The notes: a model not told the origin generated them from the sequence alone. A stretch of 64,000 nucleotides of DNA from Glandiceps talaboti (GCF_964340395.1 NC_135561.1:17833240-17897239); one strand, 5' to 3'; positions 1-15,689 are shown, counted from the stretch's first letter. Numbers and translations are program-made.

Positions 1-2815
1 ACAATTACACAATGCCTCAATTCTCAAATGTACAATTACACAATGCCTCATTTCTCAAATGTACAATTATCACACAATGCCTCAATTCTCAAATCTACAA
101 TTACACAATGCCTCAATTCTCAAATGTACAATTACACAATGCCACAATTCTCAAATGTACAATTACACAATGCCTCAATTCTCAAATGTACAATTACACA
201 ATGCCACAATTCTCAAATGTACAATTACACAATGCCTCAATTCTCAAATGTACAATTACACAATGCCACAATTCTCAAATGTACAATTACACAATGCCAC
301 AATTCTCAAATGTACAATTACACAATGCCACAATTCTCAAATGTACAATTACACAATGCCACAATTCTCAAATGTACAATTACACAATGCCACAATTCTC
401 AAATGTACAATTACACAATGCCACAATTCTCAAATGTACAATTACACAATGCCTCAATTCTCAAATCTATAATTACACAATGCCTCAATTCTGAAATGTA
501 CAATTACACAATGCCTCAATTCTCAAATCTATAATTACACAATGCCTCAATTCTCAAATGTACAATTACACAATGCCTCAATTCTCAAATGTACAATTAC
601 ACAATGCCTCAATTCTCAAATGTACAATTACACAATGCCTAAATTCTCAAATCTACAATTACACAATGCCTCAATTCTCAAATGTACAATTACACAATGC
701 CTCAATTCTCAAATATACAATTACACAATGCCTCAATTCTCGAATATACAATTACACAATGCCTCACTTCTCAAATGTACAATTACACAATGCCTCAATT
801 CTCAAATATACAATTACACAATGCCTCAATTCTCAAATATACAATTACACAATGCCTCAATTCTCAAATATACAATTACACAATGCCTCAATTCTGAAAT
901 GTACAATTACACAATGCCTCAATTCTCAAATCTATAATTACACAATGCCTCAATTCTCAAATGTACAATTACACAATGCCACAATTCTCAAATGTACAAT
1001 TACACAATGCCTCAATTCTGAAATGTACAATTACACAATGCCTAAATTCTCAAATATACAATTACACAATGCCTCAATTCTCAAATGTACAATTACACAA
1101 TGCCTCAATTCTCAAATCTATAATTACACAATGCCACAATTCTCAAATGTACAATTACACAATGCCACAATTCTCAAATGTACAATTACACAATGCCTCA
1201 ATTCTGAAATGTACAATTACACAATGCCTAAATTCTCAAATATACAATTACACAATGCCTCAATTCTCAAATGTACAATTACACAATGCCTCAATTCTCA
1301 AATGTACAATTACACAATGCCTCAATTCTCAAATCTACAATTACACAATGCCTCAATTCTCAAATGTACAATTACACAATGCCTCAATTCTCAAATATAC
1401 AATTACACAATGCCACAATTCTCAAATGTACAATTACACAATGCCTCATTCTCAAATATACAATTACACAATGCCACAATTCTCAAATCTACAATTACAC
1501 AATGCCACAATTCTCAAATGTACAATTACACAATGCCTCAATTCTCAAATGTACAATTACACAATGCCTTAATTCTCAAATGTGCAATTACACAATGCCT
1601 CAATTCTCAAATATACAATTACACAATGCCACAATTCTCAAATCTACAATTACACAATGCCACAATTCTCAAATATACAATTACACAATGCCTCAATTCT
1701 CAAATATACAATTACACACTGTCTCAATTCTCAAATGTACAATTACACAATGCCTCAATTCTCAAATGTACAATTACACAATGTCTCAATTCTCAAATAT
1801 ACAATTACACAATGCCTCAATTCTCAAATGTACAATTACACAATGCCTCAATTATCAAATCTACAATTATCACACAATGCCACAATTCTCAAATGTACAA
1901 TTACACAATGCCTCAATTCTCAAATGTACAATTACACAATGCCTCAATTCTCAAATGTACAATTACACAATGCCTCAATTCTCAAATATACAATTACACA
2001 ATGCCTCAATTCTCAAATATACAATTACACAATGCCTCAATTATCAAATATACAATTACACAATGCCTCAATTATCAAATATACAATTATCACACAGTGC
2101 CTCAATTCTCAAATGTACAATTACACAATGCCTCAATTCTCAAATCTACAATTACACAATGCCTAAATTGTCAAATGTACAATTACACAATGCCTCAATT
2201 ATCAAATATACAATTACACAATGCCTCAATTATCAAATATACAATTACACAATGCCTCAATTATCAAATATACAATTATCACACAGTGCCTCAATTATCA
2301 AATATACAATTACACAATGCCTCAATTATCAAATCTACAATTACACAATGCCTCAATTCTCAAATATACAATTACACAATGCCTCAATTCTCAAATGTAC
2401 AATTACACAATGCCTCAATTCTCAAATATACAATTACACAATGCCTCAATTCTCAAATATACAATTATCACAATGCCTCATTTCTCAAATGTACAATAAC
2501 ACAATGCCTCAATTCTCAAATGTACAATTACACAATGTCTCAATTCTCAAATGTACAATTACACAATGCCTCAATTCTCAAATATACAATTACACAATGC
2601 CTCAATTCTCAAATGTACAATTACACAATGCCTCATTTCTCAAATGTACAATTACACACAATGCCTCAATTCTCAAATATATAATTATTACACAATGTCA
2701 TAATTCTCAAATGTACAATTACACAATGCCTCAATTCTCAAATATATAATTATTACACAATGTCATAATTCTCCAATTTACAATTACACAATGCTTCATT
2801 CTCATATCTACACAA
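1..2815. repeat. 31-bp minisatellite array (about 90 units)
   Basis: Head-to-tail repeat of a 31-bp unit that begins ACAATTACACAATGCC and ends TTCTCAAATGT. It runs from the window edge, so the true start lies outside, and decays at 2690-2815. Variants include CCACAATTC for CCTCAATTC, TCTGAAATG for TCTCAAATG, an inserted TCAC, and TTATCAAATA units concentrated at 1850-2330. The consensus has no stop codon on the + strand. Because 31 is not a multiple of 3, each frame cycles through the same 31-residue peptide, giving long open frames (the longest is 558-2684). I read these as a by-product of the repeat, not as a gene. Confidence 0.97.
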
Positions 2816-3079
2816 TGCCTATAAACATTGATTCAATTACATATAGCCTATTAGAGTCGTATGTTGTTTAAAAATCCCCTTTTGCCAAGTGTGTACTACT
2901 GTTTATACCGGGATTGCTTCACCAATTTCATTATTCATAATTTAGTAGGTGCACTCAAGGTGGTACCAGCTGTAAATGTTGTAATATTAATAAGAAATAT
3001 AAATATATTTTATTGAAACATTCCAACATCTCCAGGTAATACTGTGATTAAGAATGTTTTCAAAATTAATTAGATATTA
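2816..3079. other. unique AT-rich spacer, nothing recognised
   Basis: Sequence between the minisatellite and the first interspersed repeat. I see no exon, RNA gene or clear repeat here. Confidence 0.5.
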
Positions 3080-3380
3080 TTCCCCCAACGTTTTGCTTCG
3101 TTCAGCCAAGGAAAAGATGAGTGACCTGAGGAGCCCTGTCACCACGAGTCGCAAGACAAGTAATGACATAATCCTTTCGTTACGAGTATTTTCCAGTTGA
3201 GTGAAGATAAATATATATTTATACCTCCTCGAGCATAATGTATGAACAATCGGCAAAAAAATAATGGCGATTTGGAACGTTTTGATTCATACTTAAGCAC
3301 CCCAGAACCAGTGACAAAGACACAGGTTGTCGTGACGCAGAACGACTAGGGTATATATTCCATATATTCTGTTCAAAGAC
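3080..3380. repeat. interspersed repeat, family R1 copy 1
   Basis: About 280 bp that aligns by eye with 16570-16870. Shared blocks in the same order are GAGTGAC near the left, a TATACCT block in the middle, and TTGTCGTGAC followed by an AGAACGAC block near the right. I saw no coding content or clear terminal repeats. Non-autonomous transposon or SINE-like family, class unknown. Confidence 0.55.
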
Positions 3381-5159
<1,779 letters not shown>

Positions 5160-5260
5160 TTCCAAAGGCAAAATAAAAACAAGTTGTTTGGTTCTGATTA
5201 CCCGACCCCACCTAGTTTTTCACGCCGACCCTAAATATTTTTTTTTTCTTGGTGCTGCTG
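5160..5260 (-). repeat. interspersed repeat, family R2 copy 1
   Basis: Carries TTTGGTTCTGATTACCCGAC followed by CCCACCTAG and a T-run. It is inverted relative to copies at 11025-11150 and 44715-44865, which read GGGGTCAGGTAACCGGAACC or a close match followed by AAACAA. The shared core is about 90 bp. Class unknown, perhaps a transposon end or short SINE. Confidence 0.6.
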
Positions 5261-5422
5261 TCTTTTTTATACAGATGAGACATTCTACAAATTCCTGACA
5301 TACGTGTCAGATTTCGTAGTCTAACAATAATGTACTTTGAACGACATGTTTTCAGTCCGGATATATGGGGATATATAAATGACCTAAGTCCGTCTGTCTT
5401 GTTTCTGTCTGTCTATGGTAAC

Positions 5423-5545
5423 AGGACAAATGCCCCCGGACAAACGCTGGATTTTTTGGATCTCTATTCGTAGGCAATGACAGTCCTACTGGGGGCGTTT
5501 ATCCGGGGGGGGGGGGCACTTTTGTCCTACGGGGGCGTTTGTCCT
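5423..5545. repeat. GC-rich foldback element with a G12 run
   Basis: The left end AGGACAAATGCCCCC is nearly the reverse complement of the right end GGGGGCGTTTGTCCT, and internal copies GGACAAACGC and GCGTTTATCC also pair. A run of 12 G lies at 5505-5516. The 123-bp span looks like a tiny terminal-inverted-repeat element inside the intron upstream of the first visible BMP exon. It contrasts sharply with the AT-rich surroundings. Confidence 0.55.
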
Positions 5546-5621
5546 AGAACATCTATGTGTCCGTCCATAAATAACCCTACTTCTAACACCCATAACTCTA
5601 TGTGCATGTTTTTCATTTAAG

Positions 5622-5810
5622 GAGACCCAGTGGATATACATGAAGTGGGGATATTTGGGGAAGGTGATGCCGAAGACAAACAACCCTTTGTAGTGGCATT
5701 TTTCAAGGCAAACCAGGAAGCACACATAAGGAAGACGAGAGGTGCAGAGAGGAAGAGAAACAGGAATAAAAAGAAAAACAACAAAAACAGGAATTCGAAA
5801 GACCCAGTAG
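5622..5810 (+). CDS. BMP5-8 exon: prodomain end, cleavage site, basic linker
   Basis: Acceptor TTCATTTAAG precedes 5622 and the exon opens with the last two bases of a codon. Residues read [20 protein letters not shown] and on to the conserved PFVVAFFKA. The convertase site RKTR is at 5729-5740. The Arg/Lys/Asn-rich linker that follows could bind heparan sulfate, as inferred for other BMPs. I chose the donor GTGAGA at 5811 (phase 1). The frame stays open to a perfect GTAAGT at 5846, and the 12 added codons ([12 protein letters not shown]) resemble the vertebrate region before the first cysteine, so 5845 is a real alternative end. Confidence 0.85.
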
Positions 5811-6855
5811 GTGAGAATACCGTAATGAGCACAGATCAAAGGCTCGTAAGTTATGTCATTTTTGCGCTTTACTTTGCAATGTTGTGAAAAGTCATAAACG
5901 TAGCATTTCTTAATATGTAAGGTTAGACTTGAAGTCCTACCTTTTTGTCCATACCCGTGCTAATTATATGCTACTCATATGCTGTAGCATGTACAAGGGC
6001 TTGGGTAGATTACCACGAATAATTTGTTATACGATGTACAGCTGTACTCATTAAATTGTCCGATTTTAATTATGTCATCAGCTTCAGAAAGTCGAAGACG
6101 AAAGAGTTGCCAGAAGAGGTCGCTATATGTCAGTTTCAAAGAACTTGGCTGGCAGGTAGGTATCTTTCAGTGATACAGAAACACACACTTAAAACTTAGT
6201 GTGCATATACACGTAGCATTATGTATGAAAGGGGCACGAGTTGAATTTACATGGTTTTTGCAGCAAACCTCTTGATTCATATTTTAAACAGTGTGCACAG
6301 CATTCTACGTACTACAACACATACTTAACCATCACTTGCACTCGAACCTGGCATTAAGATATAAATTGTAAATTATCCGATGACGTAATTTATTATACGT
6401 ATAAAATGTCGGGTAAATCCTTGCTAAGCTATCAACTGTTCTCACAATGCTAGAAGACACTTTTAATGCAGTAGACGTGCATGTATGGACTTCAACTTTA
6501 CATTAGACTAGTTAAATCGAGTATTTTCACTATGGGGTAAAAAAACAACAACCTATAAACTCATTTCCCCCCTCTCTTTTACTTCGAATCACAGGACTGG
6601 ATAATTGCCCCTGAAGGCTACTATGCATTTTACTGCAACGGTGAATGTTCTTTTCCTCTCAACGCTCACATGAATGCAACCAACCACGCCATTGTCCAGA
6701 CGTTAGTACACCTGATGAGTCCAGAAGACGTCCCTAAACCGTGTTGTACACCCTCCAAACTCAGCGCCATCTCAGTCTTGTACTTTGATGATAGTTCCAA
6801 CGTCATACTCAAGAAATATCGCAACATGGTTGTGCGGTCATGTGGCTGTCACTAA
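5622..6855 (+). CDS. BMP5/6/7/8-class growth factor, 3' part of gene (three coding exons)
   Basis: Secreted TGF-beta-superfamily ligand of the BMP5/6/7/8 (60A/gbb) class, which signals through type I and II serine/threonine kinase receptors and SMAD1/5 in bilaterian patterning. Join 5622-5810, 6082-6155 and 6595-6855 gives 173 residues to the stop, starting in mid-codon. The order is prodomain end ([11 protein letters not shown]), proprotein-convertase site RKTR, a basic linker, then the cystine-knot domain with seven cysteines (SC, FYC, GEC, PCC, CGC) and the class hallmark [14 protein letters not shown]. The mature chain would be about 134 residues, as expected for the class. An NAT glycosylation sequon is kept. 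The signal peptide and most of the prodomain are missing and lie upstream or outside the window. Orthology to one vertebrate paralogue cannot be assigned, since the family expanded in vertebrates. Confidence 0.96.
6082..6155 (+). CDS. BMP5-8 exon: start of cystine-knot domain
   Basis: Acceptor TCATCAG follows a T-rich tract. The first two bases complete the codon begun at 5810. Residues include [17 protein letters not shown] with the first knot cysteine. Donor GTAGGT starts at 6156 after a complete codon. If the upstream exon instead ends at 5845, frame requires starting here at 6105 after AAAG, a much weaker acceptor; that pairing gives DQRL joined to SCQKR with the same spacing as vertebrate BMP7. 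Confidence 0.85.
6595..6855 (+). CDS. BMP5-8 terminal exon: cystine-knot core and stop
   Basis: The acceptor ends in CACAG. The exon opens [18 protein letters not shown] and continues through [20 protein letters not shown], a short variable stretch, [17 protein letters not shown] and the terminal CGCH before TAA. From memory, vertebrate BMP7 splits this region over two exons; here it is one uninterrupted exon of 86 codons plus stop. Six of the seven knot cysteines are here, including the unpaired-type PCC that forms the interchain disulfide. No frame damage. Confidence 0.97.
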   Translation, partial: DWIIAPEGYYAFYCNGECSFPLNAHMNATNHAIVQTLVHLMSPEDVPKPCCTPSKLSAISVLYFDDSSNVILKKYRNMVVRSCGCH

Positions 6856-7950
6856 AATCCTGCGGGGTCGGAACATTTTAGCCATATCAACTGGGCATTT
6901 GAACTCTAAAGTCAACGTAACGTCGTCACGTGTCACTGAGGTTCAAGTTGACATTAATAAAAAAACAAACAATCGACTACCAATATTGTTCGCTCCTCGA
7001 CTGAATCAAGTTGTAAAACTTTTTCGAATTTTATTTAGATTTTAAACTATATTCAGTGATAAGTTGACTGTTTTGGATTTAAGTTGTCGTATGTGGTACA
7101 AGGGTTAACAACGTTCACCACGACAATATCAAACTCAACACACCAACCGCTACCAAGCAAGGAGAAATGTATATGTTACACATGTTACTGAGGCATGCCA
7201 TTTGGAGGATGTTCAACCATAATCCGAGCGCGTGCCAAAGAGACGCACCACACCGTACGTTGAAATTTGCCAGTTATGATAACATACATGGATATATTAC
7301 TTCAGATCAGAAGAATTCTTTTTTATTGAACTAATTTTAATGATCACTGATACAACCTCAGGACAGTGTATAGTGATTGTTTTCAAATTTTTCTTTTAGA
7401 TATATTATATATATCTGTATACCAGAAACAGGCTCATTCTTATATGCGTATATCGAACTCTTGTTTGTTGTTTGTTTGTTTGCTCCAACACAGCCAGAAT
7501 GGCGCCAGGATTCAAACTGCATTTACTTTATAATTGATAGCCGACAGACTATACAGTATACGTGTGGGAGGGGCTTGGAATAAACATGTATTATTTTATG
7601 CTATGTGATGTCTGTCGGAAAGTCGAAGTGTAGATTTTCTTTTAATATTCAGGGATCAGTTTCAAGACATCTAACTTGAGACGATGATGGATTTTAGTCT
7701 ACACATTATCTATTAATGAAAGTTTACAGGATTTATGGATATATAGTCGTATAGAGGTCTCCTTTTAGGGTTGTAAATGTGCATGTATTTATATAGATTA
7801 GATATTATGAGAAAGTAGTCCTGAACTATGTCCAAAGCAATGCGTCTCCTAGAGACCGGGTTGTGTATATGATGAAGTTGCTCGGTAACAGCGCCCTCTA
7901 TAAAGAAGCTCAGGGTGCCTTTGTTTTTATTAAAGTGCGTTGTGAGATGT
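6856..7950 (+). other. probable BMP 3' UTR
   Basis: Non-coding sequence after the BMP stop. Poly(A)-signal hexamers AATAAA occur at 6956-6961 and 7579-7584, and an ATTAAA near 7926 is followed by a GT-rich stretch. Any could end the transcript, and the last has the best downstream context. Extent is inferred. Confidence 0.45.
6956..6961 (+). terminator. candidate poly(A) signal of the BMP gene
   Basis: AATAAA 101 bases after the stop codon, followed by an A/AC-rich stretch. It is the closest consensus hexamer; use is not proven. Confidence 0.35.
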
Positions 7951-10204
<2,254 letters not shown>

Positions 10205-10450
10205 TAGGGAACTTGCAATCCAGACTGAGCATGCTCAGACGCAAAGGACTATGGGATTATCTGTGGTTATTGTAACCTAATCTGGAGCTACTGATAAAAT
10301 AAACCTCCCACAATGGTCAGGGTGACTATGAATTGATTATTTGTGGTATCAAACAATGTATCAGCATTGTTTACAATGCTAATTGACTAGTATTTATTAT
10401 CACATTTCCCATGATGCAACATTCAACATGCATGGTTTGCAAGTTCCCTA
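10205..10450 (+). mobile_element. MITE family M2 (GGGAACTTGCAA ends), copy 1
   Basis: 246 bp with terminal inverted repeat GGGAACTTGCAA at 10207-10218 and TTGCAAGTTCCC at 10437-10448, flanked on both sides by TA. The TA target site and short perfect ends suggest a Tc1/mariner-type non-autonomous element. The interior has no coding capacity. It is related over its length, in opposite orientation, to 17526-17773. Confidence 0.85.
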
Positions 10451-11024
10451 TTGCTTTAGGGATGATTGCACAAATTGTCACACAAGCTCAATAAACCAAC
10501 ATTTGTTTATCCTGAAACCCTAAACCCCTAAATGAATGTTCACAAGTGGGACTTCAATGTTTATGTATGATGTAAACCAAGGGTTACAATTATAGTGGTC
10601 AGACCACTATTATCGATACAGTGTAAAAACATGGTAAACAGATTAAAATACTTACCGGAATCCCAACACTGTTTATCACATTATTATACTGCATATTTTA
10701 ATCAATTTATCAACATCTCAGTGATGCACTGATGAATACAGATTGAACCTGTTATTATTGAAGGCATGAAAGTTTTCGTAATTTGGTACTAAGGCCTAAT
10801 AAAAAACTGTGTGGTTTCAGCTACGCTCAATTTTAGAATAGATGGGGTCAGTAGATTTTTTATTTTATTTTGTAATATTTTTTTCCTGTGTGCGAGTGTC
10901 TAGTTCAGGTTTTCCATTATTTTCCAAATGGTGTATGTGTTGTTCATTTCTTTCTATCAGATAGATGCACAGCATTACAGATGGGAAGAGTGTCTTTTTA
11001 AGATGATGGCAGTTTCCGCATCCA
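10451..11024. other. intergenic, nothing recognised
   Basis: AT-rich spacer between two repeats. A small inverted motif GTGGTCAGACCAC lies near 10595; otherwise nothing. Confidence 0.4.
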
Positions 11025-11150
11025 CTATTTCTCGTGTGACTTCACCATTTTTGCAATTTTATTATTTTTTTCTTGAGTATGTAAAGAGAAGTTTAGGGTC
11101 AGGTAACCGGAACCAAACAATTATTTTCTTTTTGCCTAATACCCCCGGTA
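11025..11150 (+). repeat. interspersed repeat, family R2 copy 2
   Basis: Contains CGTGTGACTTCACC, a T-run, TTCTTGAGTATGTA, TTTAGGGTCAGGTAACCGGA and AACCAAACAA. The closest relative is 44715-44865, in the same orientation, and 5160-5260 is inverted. Confidence 0.65.
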
Positions 11151-11257
11151 GTAGTGTGAAATTGAAGTTCAGCAATCGCAGATGCCAGACCCCCTAAAAT
11201 AAACAAATAGTTTACATGTATTGAGAGCTTGTGGCCATACATAGTACACACGCACAC

Positions 11258-11292
11258 GCAAACACACACACACACACACACATATATATATT
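11258..11292. repeat. (CA)n/(TA)n microsatellite
   Basis: Short CA tract passing into TATATA. It produces Thr-His and Cys-Val open-frame artefacts on the two strands. Confidence 0.9.
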
Positions 11293-13262
11293 CTATAACC
11301 AAACCATGCACCACTTCAACTTGCCAAGAGTAAAGACACACAAACTTCACGCTTTCAGAAATATTTTAATTCTGATAAAAATGAATTTGGTCAGGATACA
11401 AAGTCAAATAATATGTCATTAGTAAATCTTTTATTTTTTTTGTGCTCATATTGGCTAATGATATAATACACTGCAGTTCCTTGATTGAATATTATCACTG
11501 AGTAAAACAGAAGCAAAAATTGACATTTGGCAGATATCGGAATTACATTTTTAATCACTGTAGAAAAATGTAAATCTAGGCAATATGCACCTCTACAGTG
11601 GGGGGAACCTACTGAGGAATTATTTGGCAGAGAAGATGCAGCTCCAGAAAAATGACATAATATTATACTACTTTAATAAGAATATTAAAATATTTATATT
11701 GAGAGTATGGAATAGTTAAACTTATTTCCAAACTATACCAAGCAAAACATTCACGAGTGAGTATTGTGACATGGTAGTTTGACAAGACAGTTCAAAATTG
11801 TGAGATTTGAATAAACTTGTCTCACTGAATTTTCTGATTTTGACAGTTAACAAATATATGGTAGACATCAGTTTAAAAAGGAACTCCGGAAAACACACAG
11901 CAGTACCCTGGTCTCCTAAATAATTTAATTTGATTCACCTTTAATTCCCTAAAAATAGACTGATCCTTCATAGAAAACCACAGGACCAAACCAAAATTTA
12001 AAGGGAAATAGGGTGTGCTTAGGTTAAATGTAACCCTCCAAGTAACTATATATGTTTCCTCTGACTTGTTTACTTCTAAATACTGAATACACTTGGCTTA
12101 CGTTTGATGGAAGAAATGTCTTCCTGTATGAAATGTAACAATGAAATTTACCAGTTGACATATAAATTTATGGATTACAATATCATATTACCAATATTTT
12201 AGTTAAAACGTGAACAATTGTAATCACAGTATACAAATATACAACTTTTCAGAATCACACAATTTTTATCATTTAATACACTGAAAATTATTTTTTTTTC
12301 CATGTGCGTAGCAATTACCTTAATCAGGAACTTGACAACCCAGTCCAATACTTCCAGAACTTTCTAAAAATCTCTTAATGGATAATATTTGCATATAAAA
12401 TTAAAATACGACTAACATTATCATAATAAAGACTAACAGGAACGATTGTGCTATATAAGCACTTGCAAGTCTTGCAGCTGTTTGTACAATATTAATTGCA
12501 AACTGCATTACTTTCACTGCCCCCTCCAAAATAGACAGCGTAAATATTACCCCACTGAAATATGTTTAAGACATTGGAATAACATGGAAAGTCACTAGCA
12601 TTGACCTGTTAGCAAAGAACAAAGACATAGATGTAAAATTTTACAGGTTCAAAACTGGACTACACAGAATACTTTAAGAAATCTCTGACATATTTCCTTG
12701 CCAAATAATTCCCCTAACACAGCTTTACTAAGTGCTCTATTTTTTTGGCCAGCAAATAGAACTGCAGCTTCTCATCAATATGTATACGGTAAAGCCCCCA
12801 TCTTGTCAAATTGCACTATACACAAGACTATAGAAGAATATAATGAAAAACTTACACTAACACATGTTAGAAAATTAGTTAATATTATATGTAAGCCTGA
12901 TCACCCCTGTCCTCAGTATTAATTTGGTATATTCCTAATAATTTCTATGGTAGTAGACTTGTCTATTGACAGAGAAGTAGGGGTGATGAGGATAAACATC
13001 TCTTACTTACTTGCTGGCTATCTATTGCTTCTTGCCCTATGGGAATAGGAACAGAAATAACTTGTGCCTTATAAATGGCCACAAAATGTACAGACATCAA
13101 CACAGATAAAACCAATCAGAGACTGGTTTTGCACAAGCAAAAATCTGTTAAATATTTTTTTCTTTTTTTTTTCTAAATAGTCTTAAATCTAGTACTAAGT
13201 CTACTCTCAGCTAAAATCTAGAAATCACTGAATTGTTAAGAAATACATGATTGAACCAGCCC
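11293..13262. other. intergenic, no supported gene
   Basis: AT-rich sequence with scattered stops in all frames. An open frame at 12698-12922 (74 codons) is unrecognised. No repeat pair was noticed within this stretch. Confidence 0.4.
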
Positions 13263-13268
13263 CAGGCT

Positions 13269-13352
13269 GTTGTTGTTGTTGTTGATGATGATGATGATGA
13301 TGATGAAGATGATAACGATGATGATGATGATGACGATGATGATGATGATGAA
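13269..13352. repeat. (TTG)n(ATG)n trinucleotide tract
   Basis: Several GTT units followed by about 20 GAT units with a few GAC and GAA interruptions. Confidence 0.95.
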
Positions 13353-14864
13353 AGTACTATGTAGAGCTATGAAGAAGTACATTGTATATGATAAGAAATA
13401 ACACTACACTATTAAATTTTACATTAGGGATATCATAAAACATTTGAAAGCATTATAGTGAAATGACAATGTCAATTTCAGCATGATTTAATTAATTTAC
13501 ATGTTTAAATATGATTCTCATCTTTCTCTGAAGCCCCTTTTATTTGACCAGTGTAGGTATAGCTCCAGAGAGGTAACAATTGTTATGAAATGTGCATCAT
13601 AGATGACTATGATAGAGAAGTAATCTACATTCATGTGCATTTGTGACAGCAATTTAGCATCTAAAAGTAACAATTATTTGTGCATCACAAAACATTAAAA
13701 GATAGCAGTCAAACAAACGGAAGAATTCAGAATTGTCTAAAAGTTTGCGATCATTTGAAAGTATGCAACTGTAACTTGCAATTGTAATTATTTTGTAATG
13801 GTAGCACTGTTTCAACTACTTTCACAGAAATGGTTTGAAAAAGTCAATCTTTGACTTACAAATGAAACTATCACAATATGACATGGTGAATTTAACAATA
13901 CACACATCAATTTATCGATTTATTTTAAATTGCAGTTAGGGTTATGGAAGTATAAACATTTTCCCATTCCTCTCTATTAACACATCTGCACAATGTTTCA
14001 ATTTCACCATCCGTGTACCGGAAGTGACATTTTATCTATCTTTAACACAAGTGTCCAGCTAGGGCCATGTTTCGATGTAAAACGACTGGAAGCTACTACT
14101 AAGAAGAATCGCTGTTCAGTTATTGTCATTTATAATACATTCTTTTTCCAAGGTATTTATGTTTGAATCAAATTAAGACAATATTGGTTCATGATGGAAT
14201 TTTCTCTTCAATTACCATTGTACTGCAAAAACATAAATTTGAATTATTTATGCACACAATGCTAAACATATGTAGTGACATTTAACATTCATATTGTGAG
14301 ACTACCAATGCCAGAGTCTTCCCGTGGAGTCTGCCTTAACTACTTCCATGAATACTGCCCTCTATGGCAGACATCTTCAGTCAAAATCCCTACGTTGCAT
14401 GCTATATGGAACAGGTAATACCAATCTTTTTATTATATCTACCCTTCCTTAAAACTCAGTATCATTTGTGATAGTTTTGAAAACAGCAGTACGTGAGTGC
14501 GTTTTCATCACATGGTTTTTATAGAATTGTTGGCTTTTTTAAAATACTCAAGCAGTGTTTTGCCTTGTTCAGGAATGGAAAATGTTTGGTATCACTACCA
14601 AATAATCACATGCGGTTTTGCATTTTGGGGCTTTTTCATCTACAGTCTGTAAGAATCCTGTATGTAGATGGTGTTTTTGGAAGATGACATTTTTGATGGA
14701 TTGTTTTCACAGTTTTTAAAGTGCAATTCTACATTATTATACAAATATCATGAAAGCTACTAATATAGAATGCTTCAAACTTTCTAACGTGCAATTGCTA
14801 GTCAACATTCAAAAAGTGTTCCTAAACTTTGCTGTCATAGATGTGGAGGGAAATACAAAATCAA
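13353..14864. other. intergenic, no supported gene
   Basis: AT-rich, with no exon, RNA gene or repeat pair that I could support. The 64-codon open frame at 14493-14687 is unrecognised. Confidence 0.4.
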
Positions 14865-15205
14865 TTAAAGTGGCCATATCGATGAGGATTGGGTACTTAT
14901 TTTGGATTTTTAATTTATAAATCAATTTTACCATGGCTTCCTTACTTGAAAAATCAATATCAAACAACACATCCCAAATACTTGGTTGTAACTCAATAAA
15001 TTGCAGACGATTGATAAATGTAAAATCTTTGTAATTGTATGTACAATAACAAACTTTTTACACACTTTTGAACTTTTAAAACCACTGAATTGAACTACAA
15101 ACACAGACTTAGTCTATGTTGTTTCACATTGATTTTTCAAGTAGGAAGTCATGATAAAACTGTGTTGTAAATTAAAAATCCATCCTGATCCATATGGCCA
15201 TTTTA
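14865..15205. mobile_element. foldback MITE family M1, copy a
   Basis: Begins TTAAAGTGGCCATAT and ends ATATGGCCATTTTA. The left arm (TTGGGTACTTATTTTGGATT, AATCAATTTTACCATGGCTT) pairs along most of its length with the right arm (AGTAGGAAGTCATGATAAAA, AAATTAAAAATCC). The centre holds AACTCAATAAATTGCA and TGTACAATAACAAAC. Flanking TTAA resembles a piggyBac-type target site. No coding capacity. Confidence 0.85.
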
Positions 15206-15689
15206 GGAGATCTGACGACTTTTATAATCATATATATGAATAACAGAAAAACCATCATTATATGAATTGCCAAAAAATACTTCCTTTTAGGTTTTCATAT
15301 ACAAAGCTGATATTTTTGCTAGTGCATCTAAAATGTTGCTTATAGAGTTTTTAAAAGCAGAAGAACTCTAGCACTTAGAATTCAATAAAATACTCTTTAC
15401 TTGGACTCAGATGAGTAAATAAATAAGTTTGACATATAATTTACCATATTGGAAAAACAGCCCAATATACAGAGAGATATTTCTAAAAAAGGGATCTACA
15501 TTCTTTTGGTGACAATTAATTGCAAATGGTGTCTTCTGACTTTTAAGTGATATCATTTTAACTAGAGCTAACAACACACAGGTGTGATATCATAAAACTA
15601 TCCCTTTTGAGATTCTTTCCATGGTAAAGTCATGGTTTTATTTTACAAATGCATGTAATATCAAGCAGACTGTCTTAACGTAGACTGCG
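15206..15689. other. intergenic, nothing recognised
   Basis: AT-rich spacer between repeat copies, without identifiable features. Confidence 0.4.

Noticed and set aside
558-2684. 708-codon open frame as a repeat-protein gene
   Set aside because: It is a consequence of a stop-free 31-bp satellite read in a cycling frame; no promoter, splice or composition signal supports a gene, and the same peptide appears in every + frame.
1-2815. CRISPR array
   Set aside because: Units are contiguous with no unique spacers, the context is an animal genome and no cas gene is present.
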